Origin: Pseudomonas sp. DNDY-54
GTDB lineage: Bacteria; Pseudomonadota; Gammaproteobacteria; Pseudomonadales; Pseudomonadaceae
Reading direction: 5' to 3'
NCBI RefSeq assembly: GCF_019880365.1
Contig: NZ_CP082271.1
Location: forward strand, 2,356,001 to 2,420,000
Length of the DNA: 64,000 nt
Shown here: one piece after another, positions 62,972-64,000 of the stretch
Numbering within the stretch: the stretch's first letter is position 1
Layout of the letters: every line of letters starts with the position of its first letter
Translations under genes and position numbers: made by a program
Notes under the pieces: generated by a model
What the model saw: only the letters and a program-made list of their open reading frames with translations
Told to the model about the DNA's origin: nothing
The model's database searches: none

Positions 62972-63372
62972 AACGGTTGGCGGGTCGAGGGACAGCGCGC
63001 ATCTTAGACTTTTGTCCAAGCCAGGTCACGGTTGATCCCGCCTATGCGCCAACCCTGTATCTCTACAGCCCAGGCTGCGCGCGGTTGCGGCGAGCTTTCG
63101 GGGCAGTTGGCAGCATGCCGGTCAATTACTCCACCCGGGCGTTTCACTTAACTTTACGGGTCCGTTCCAGTAGAATCAGCGCGCCGTTTTAGGCGACACA
63201 ATCCGTAAGAAGCTGTTTTCAAAGCGTCACGAGCACAGTTAACCGGTCAAGGTCGATGCGCAGATCCCTCTCTCCTGCGCATCCGACACATCCGCCGGCG
63301 TAAAACTTTGAAAACAGCTTCCGGATGCGCGTCCCGAGACACCCAAGGGACCAATGATGAGGGTATATAACT
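62972..63372. other. Intergenic and 5' leader region of acnB
   Basis: 401 bp between divergent genes. It contains a long nested inverted repeat (63201-63327) and the ribosome site region of acnB; otherwise nothing recognisable. Confidence 0.5.
63201..63327. promoter_or_regulatory. Nested inverted repeat upstream of acnB
   Basis: Outer arms GAAGCTGTTTTCAAAG (63209) and CTTTGAAAACAGCTTC (63306) are perfectly complementary over 16 bp, extended by ATCCG / CGGAT. Inside is a second perfect stem GATGCGCAG / CTGCGCATC (63254-63282). It could form a long stem in the acnB leader RNA. Confidence 0.6.
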
Positions 63373-64000
63373 GTGCTTGAAGCCTATCGCAAACACGTAG
63401 AAGAGCGTGCCGCCCAGGGCGTCGTGCCCCAACCGCTCAACGCCGAACAGACCGCTGGCCTGGTCGACCTCTTGAAGAACCCGCCAGCCGGCGAAGAACA
63501 ATTTCTCCTTGATCTGATCACCAACCGCGTTCCCGCGGGCGTGGACGAGGCCGCTTATGTCAAGGCTGGCTTCCTCGCCGCTATCGCCAAAGGCGAAGCC
63601 ACCTCGCCGTTGATCAGCAAGCAGCATGCTGTCGAGCTGCTGGGTACCATGCAAGGCGGTTACAACATCGTCACGCTGGTCGATCTTCTTGATGATGCCG
63701 AACTCTCCGACACCACCGCAAAGCAGCTGAAGCACACCCTGCTGATGTTCGATGCGTTCCATGACGTCGCCGAGAAAGCCAAGGCTGGTAACGAGAACGC
63801 CAAGGCCGTCCTCCAGTCCTGGGCGGAAGGCGAGTGGTTCAAGAACCGCGCCCCGGTTGCCGAGAAAGTAACGCTGACCGTCTTTAAGGTCACTGGCGAA
63901 ACCAACACCGACGACCTGTCTCCAGCGCCTGACGCCTGGTCGCGTCCGGACATCCCACTGCACGCCCTGGCCATGCTGAAAATGGCGCGCGACGGCATCA
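63373..64000 (+). CDS. acnB: Aconitate hydratase B (N-terminal part, cut by window end)
   Basis: 209 codons in frame to the last base, starting with GTG: MLEAYRKHVEERAAQGVVPQ, which is the AcnB N-terminus, followed by the HEAT-like domain (ETAGLVDLLKNPPAGEEQFLLDLI) and the GETNTDDLSPAPDAWSRPDIPLHALAM swivel region. AcnB interconverts citrate and isocitrate in the TCA cycle, and its apo form can bind mRNA. The Fe-S ligand cysteines lie beyond the window. Confidence 0.96.
   Translation, partial: MLEAYRKHVEERAAQGVVPQPLNAEQTAGLVDLLKNPPAGEEQFLLDLITNRVPAGVDEAAYVKAGFLAAIAKGEATSPLISKQHAVELLGTMQGGYNIVTLVDLLDDAELSDTTAKQLKHTLLMFDAFHDVAEKAKAGNENAKAVLQSWAEGEWFKNRAPVAEKVTLTVFKVTGETNTDDLSPAPDAWSRPDIPLHALAMLKMARDGI

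Overview
The window looks like a chromosomal segment of a Pseudomonas-group gammaproteobacterium, most like the Pseudomonas stutzeri / Stutzerimonas group. The basis is the high-GC coding style and a block of Pseudomonas-type housekeeping genes (folD, cysS, glnS, ppiB, lpxH, miaE, acnB) beside tRNA-Arg/His/Leu genes. The species call is inference from gene content and protein style; no database was searched. Dense, mostly single-copy genes alternate with visibly more AT-rich accessory stretches, especially around 25.3-28.3 kb and 38-45 kb.

Left part (1-25 kb): the end of a TRAP dicarboxylate-type uptake operon with a PAS/sigma-54 activator; a 3-hydroxybutyrate dehydrogenase whose 3' end is duplicated twice downstream together with REP-like palindromes; a glutathione transferase; phosphoglucomutase; an acyl-CoA ligase / alpha/beta hydrolase / RidA-like group with a divergent LysR regulator. 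Then come small 'regulator plus enzyme or exporter' modules: AraC with LysE, LysR with a VOC enzyme, AraC with an exported hydrolase, AraC with an SDR, LysR with WrbA plus an MFS exporter, and a PEP-mutase/isocitrate-lyase family enzyme.

Middle part (25-45 kb), accessory: two curlin-repeat (functional-amyloid type) genes, the second broken by a 1-bp frameshift, with two diverged copies of a ~270-bp noncoding repeat lying next to them 12.6 kb apart; a FabF-like ketosynthase and thioesterase that share a putative operator with a TetR gene; a MEST-type alpha/beta hydrolase with Asn in place of the usual nucleophile Asp; and an orphan 1100-residue HrpF/HrpK/NolX-like type III translocator protein with three ~130-residue repeats.

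The most interesting system is at 40.3-44.9 kb. An AraC regulator precedes a five-gene operon on the minus strand: a 63-residue peptide made almost entirely of TVGG tetrapeptide repeats, a radical SAM/SPASM maturase, an Fe(II)/2-oxoglutarate dioxygenase of the free-amino-acid hydroxylase type, and an AzlC/AzlD amino-acid exporter pair. The last four genes overlap or lie within 14 bp of each other. It reads as a RiPP (ribosomally made, post-translationally modified peptide) pathway that I cannot match to a named class.

Right part (45-64 kb): a tRNA cluster with its promoter, folD, a complete glycerol-type ABC transporter operon (order S-T-P-Q-U-V) with a good sigma-54 promoter and a divergent AcoR-like activator flanked by TGTTCA/TGAACA boxes, a membrane diguanylate cyclase, and then the conserved run cysS-glnS / ppiB-lpxH / miaE / universal stress protein / DUF1289 protein / acnB (cut by the window end).
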